The notes below the pieces were generated by a model. That model was given only the letters and a program-made list of their open reading frames with translations, had not been told where the DNA came from and did not search any database. A DNA stretch of 64,000 nt. It comes from Brevibacterium jeotgali (GTDB lineage: Bacteria; Actinomycetota; Actinomycetes; Actinomycetales; Brevibacteriaceae). The DNA lies in contig NZ_FXZM01000007.1 in the NCBI RefSeq assembly GCF_900169175.1, positions 1 to 64,000 of the forward strand, given 5' to 3'. Below are positions 61,789-64,000 of the stretch, piece after piece (the stretch's first letter is position 1; each line of letters opens with the position of its first letter). A program made the translations under genes and the position numbers.

Positions 61789-62214
61789 CTTTGGAGCGCA
61801 CGCGGCGGGCGAGACGTCCCTGCGGGGAAGGATTGTTCCCCGGTCGATCTCGCGCTCAGCCGGAGGCACCCGGTTCCGGGACGAGGGTGGCGAGGAGGTG
61901 CTGCGACCCCTCCGTAGACACGGCGGCACCGTTGGCGGTGATGCGTGCCGGGACGAGGACGGTTCCGGCCCCGGCGGGGGTGTGTCGAGCGCCGGGTTCT
62001 GCAGAGGCCCTTCTTTGTGGATTTCCATGCTGCACGCAGAGGTGACTGTTCCGCCGCGATGAGCTGTGCACGGGCTCCATGGGGTGGGCGGTAACCGATC
62101 CCGGAGTGGAGTCGGTGCGAGTTGCACCCGCCGCCCATGATGACGTCGCTGCCATCACCTCGACGAGGCCCTCCCGGTCGTGACGATCGATCAGCTCACC
62201 CTTGTAGACGGAGT
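61789..62214. other. 426-bp stretch without a convincing gene
   Basis: It lies between the strong terminator and the DUF302 remnant. Several short frames exist on both strands but none has a ribosome binding site, recognisable family or consistent codon bias. A minus-strand stretch ending near 61856 (GAGTVLVPARITANG and following) looks vaguely protein-like and could be the tail of a decayed gene. Confidence 0.5.
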
Positions 62215-62531
62215 TCAGCGGATCGGGTCGGAGTCAGGGCGTGCGAGGCCTGTGTGGCCGAGGCTGGTCAGGGCGGCGCGCAGGCGGGTGTCGGCGTCGT
62301 CGGCGACCTCACGGACCTGGGGGCTGTCGCTGAGGCGGACCATGGTCTGGGGGTCGATGGCCTCGATGAGGGTGTGGTCGTCGCCGGGGCTGCGGCGGAC
62401 CAGGACGTTGCAGGGCAGCAGGGCCCGAGCTGGGGTTCGGCGGCCAGGGCGCGGCTGGCCAGGGTCGGGCTGCAGGCCCCGAGGATCACGTAGTCGCCGA
62501 GGCTCGCGGCGGCCTCGGGGCCGAGCTTGGG
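62215..62531 (-). pseudogene. truncated and frameshifted DUF302 gene
   Basis: Read on the minus strand, one frame gives LGPEAAASLGDYVILGACSP and TLASRALAAEPQLG. A second frame then continues LLPCNVLVRR, TLIEAIDPQTMVRLSDSP and a C-terminal helix. Joined, they make the second half of a DUF302 domain. The switch at about 62425 fits a single-base deletion in a G run. The first half of the domain is absent. DUF302 genes are common partners of CsoR/CstR regulators, and cstR is 27 bp upstream. The gene is presumably inactive. Confidence 0.75.
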
Positions 62532-62558
62532 TTCTCAGCCTGCCCGAGACAGGGCCGG

Positions 62559-62849
<291 letters not shown>

Positions 62850-62851
62850 CT

Positions 62852-62888
62852 ATACCCCCCCGGGTGTCTTGCATACCCCCAGGGGTAT
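62852..62888. promoter_or_regulatory. tandem CstR operators between cstR and rhodanese genes
   Basis: ATACCCCCCCGGGTGT (62852-62867, imperfect) and ATACCCCCAGGGGTAT (62873-62888, perfect 7-bp arms) lie 36-72 bp before cstR. They probably control cstR and the divergent rhodanese-TauE pair. Confidence 0.75.
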
Positions 62889-63008
62889 CATGCATACTGG
62901 ATCGAGACAGGCTCTGCCTGTGATCGGATCCCCGCTGGACAGCCCGGCTTCGGCCTGAGCGCCGCGGTTCCGTCCCCCCTGATGTCCCCGATCCGTTGAG
63001 GAGTAGAC

Positions 63009-63305
63009 ATGCCCGAGATCACCATTGCCGAGGCCGATGAGCGCCGGGCCCAGGACCAGGTTCTGGATGTGCGCGAGCATTCCGAGGTCGTCGAGGGGAT
63101 GATCCCCGGCGCGCTGCACATTCCCATGGGCCAGCTGGGTTCCCGGCTGCAGGAGCTGGACCGGTCCCGCCCGGTGATCGTGGTGTGCCGCAGCGGCAAC
63201 CGCAGCGCCCGGGTGGCCGAGGCACTCGATCAGGCCGGTTACACCGCTGACACCATGGCCGGCGGGATGGTCGCCTGGCAGGGCGCCGGTCTGCCGGCCC
63301 ACTGA
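63009..63305 (+). CDS. single-domain rhodanese
   Basis: A 98-residue cytosolic sulfurtransferase covering one rhodanese domain, with LDVREHSEVVEGMIPGALHI and the active-site loop VVCRSGNRSARVAE. It would carry sulfane sulfur as a Cys persulfide. GAGGAG lies 6 nt before the ATG. It is divergent from cstR with CstR operators between, and 51 bp before a TauE/SafE gene that could export the sulfite formed. Confidence 0.92.
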   Translation: MPEITIAEADERRAQDQVLDVREHSEVVEGMIPGALHIPMGQLGSRLQELDRSRPVIVVCRSGNRSARVAEALDQAGYTADTMAGGMVAWQGAGLPAH

Positions 63306-63356
63306 GCCCGGCCCCCGACCGATGACTGCTGACCGCCGACTGACAAGGACGCTGCC

Positions 63357-64000
63357 ATGACGCTCACCCTTCTTCTGACCCTGCTGCTCTCGGTGCTGAT
63401 CGGTCTCTCCCTGGGCCTGCTCGGCGGCGGCGGATCGATCCTCACCGTGCCGATCCTGACCTATGTCGCCGGCCTGGATCCCAAGGAGGCGATCGCCGCG
63501 TCCCTGTTCGTCGTCGGGGTCACTTCCGCCTTCAGCGCCATCACCCACGCCCGCAACCAGCGGGTCAAGTGGCGCACTGGGCTGATCTTCGGCGCCGCCG
63601 GCATGGCCGGCGCCTTCGGTGGCGGCCTCCTGGGTGGGTACATCCCCGGTACCGTCCTGATGATCGCATTCGCCTTGATGATGGTGGCCACCTCGGTGGC
63701 CATGATCCGTGGCCGCAGGAACAAGGCCGCGACGCGCCACGAGGGCGAGCTCCCGGTCCTCAAGGTCCTCATCGAGGGCCTGGTCGTCGGCCTGGTCACC
63801 GGCCTGGTCGGCGCCGGCGGCGGCTTCCTCGTCGTCCCGGCCCTGGCCCTGCTGGGCGGGATGTCCATGCCCGTGGCCGTGGGCACCTCCCTGGTGGTCA
63901 TCGCGATGAAGTCCTTCGCCGGACTGGCCGGGTACCTGACCACCGTGTCCCTGGACTGGGTGCTGGTCGGGGCCGTGACCGCCGCCGCGATCGCCGGCTC
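63357..64000 (+). CDS. TauE/SafE family sulfite exporter (partial, runs off the edge)
   Basis: The first 214 residues are visible. Helices include VLIGLSLGLLGGGGSILTVP and a second repeat GLVTGLVGAGGGFLVVPALA, the paired GGG motifs of TauE/SafE permeases. A short basic loop (GRRNKAATRHEGE) separates the halves. In CstR regulons such permeases export sulfite produced by persulfide dioxygenase, which fits this operon. The frame is open at 64000. Confidence 0.9.
   Translation, partial: MTLTLLLTLLLSVLIGLSLGLLGGGGSILTVPILTYVAGLDPKEAIAASLFVVGVTSAFSAITHARNQRVKWRTGLIFGAAGMAGAFGGGLLGGYIPGTVLMIAFALMMVATSVAMIRGRRNKAATRHEGELPVLKVLIEGLVVGLVTGLVGAGGGFLVVPALALLGGMSMPVAVGTSLVVIAMKSFAGLAGYLTTVSLDWVLVGAVTAAAIAG

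Noticed and set aside
61856-62158. 100-residue minus-strand hypothetical protein
   Set aside because: No ribosome binding site, no recognisable family, and weak codon bias. Left as an unassigned stretch, possibly a remnant.

Overview
The window is a high-GC chromosomal segment from an actinobacterium, most likely in the order Micrococcales. The evidence is the strong GC bias at third codon positions, apparently leaderless promoters (TANNNT 6-7 nt before the start codon), an HspR-type HAIR box at clpB, a DUF5926 gene, a fused oleBC gene of the kind described in Micrococcus, and a CstR persulfide locus. A Brevibacterium-like organism fits, but the genus cannot be settled from the sequence. No rRNA, tRNA, CRISPR array or prophage was found.

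Layout. 1-8.6 kb: a partial gene, clpB, a divergent crotonase and epimerase, then a minus-strand operon DUF5926 - glycosyltransferase - pheA - LCP protein. 8.8-13.2 kb: four overlapping plus-strand genes for a YtcJ-like amidohydrolase, a CobW-type metallochaperone, a DUF3311 small membrane protein and a sodium:solute symporter. 13.3-17.9 kb: an SRPBCC protein, an SDR and two MFS exporters. 16.5-26.4 kb: a LysR regulator sits between a minus-strand operon (CatI/CatJ-like CoA-transferase, family III CoA-transferase, MFS) and a plus-strand thiolase, a 2-methylfumaryl-CoA isomerase-like CoA-transferase, and etfB-etfA. 26.5-40.5 kb: a sugar kinase, cardiolipin synthase, pcm, a MaoC/acyl-CoA dehydrogenase/SDR operon, NUDIX, metallo-beta-lactamase, HP0310-type deacetylase, MarR, crotonase, TM2, TauE and hydrolase genes.

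40.8-45.8 kb is a complete long-chain olefin cluster (oleA, oleBC fusion, oleD) ending in a strong hairpin. 45.9-54.5 kb holds two head-to-head paralogous TRAP-type binding lipoproteins without their membrane subunits, two acyl-CoA synthetases and a propionyl-CoA synthetase. 54.5-58.3 kb encodes a heterodimeric ABC exporter. A decayed IS256-family transposase (58.3-59.0 kb) marks the edge of a sulfur/persulfide island (59.2-64 kb): a persulfide dioxygenase-rhodanese fusion, a rhodanese-DUF2892 protein, a tiny Cys-rich protein, a broken DUF302 gene, the CstR repressor, a single-domain rhodanese and a TauE/SafE exporter. Tandem CstR-type operators precede both halves of the island.

Much of the window is acyl-CoA, fatty-acid and aromatic-acid catabolism. 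A recurring GAACGNNCG element lies at or just downstream of predicted promoters of several of these genes, which suggests one TetR-type regulon whose regulator lies outside the window.
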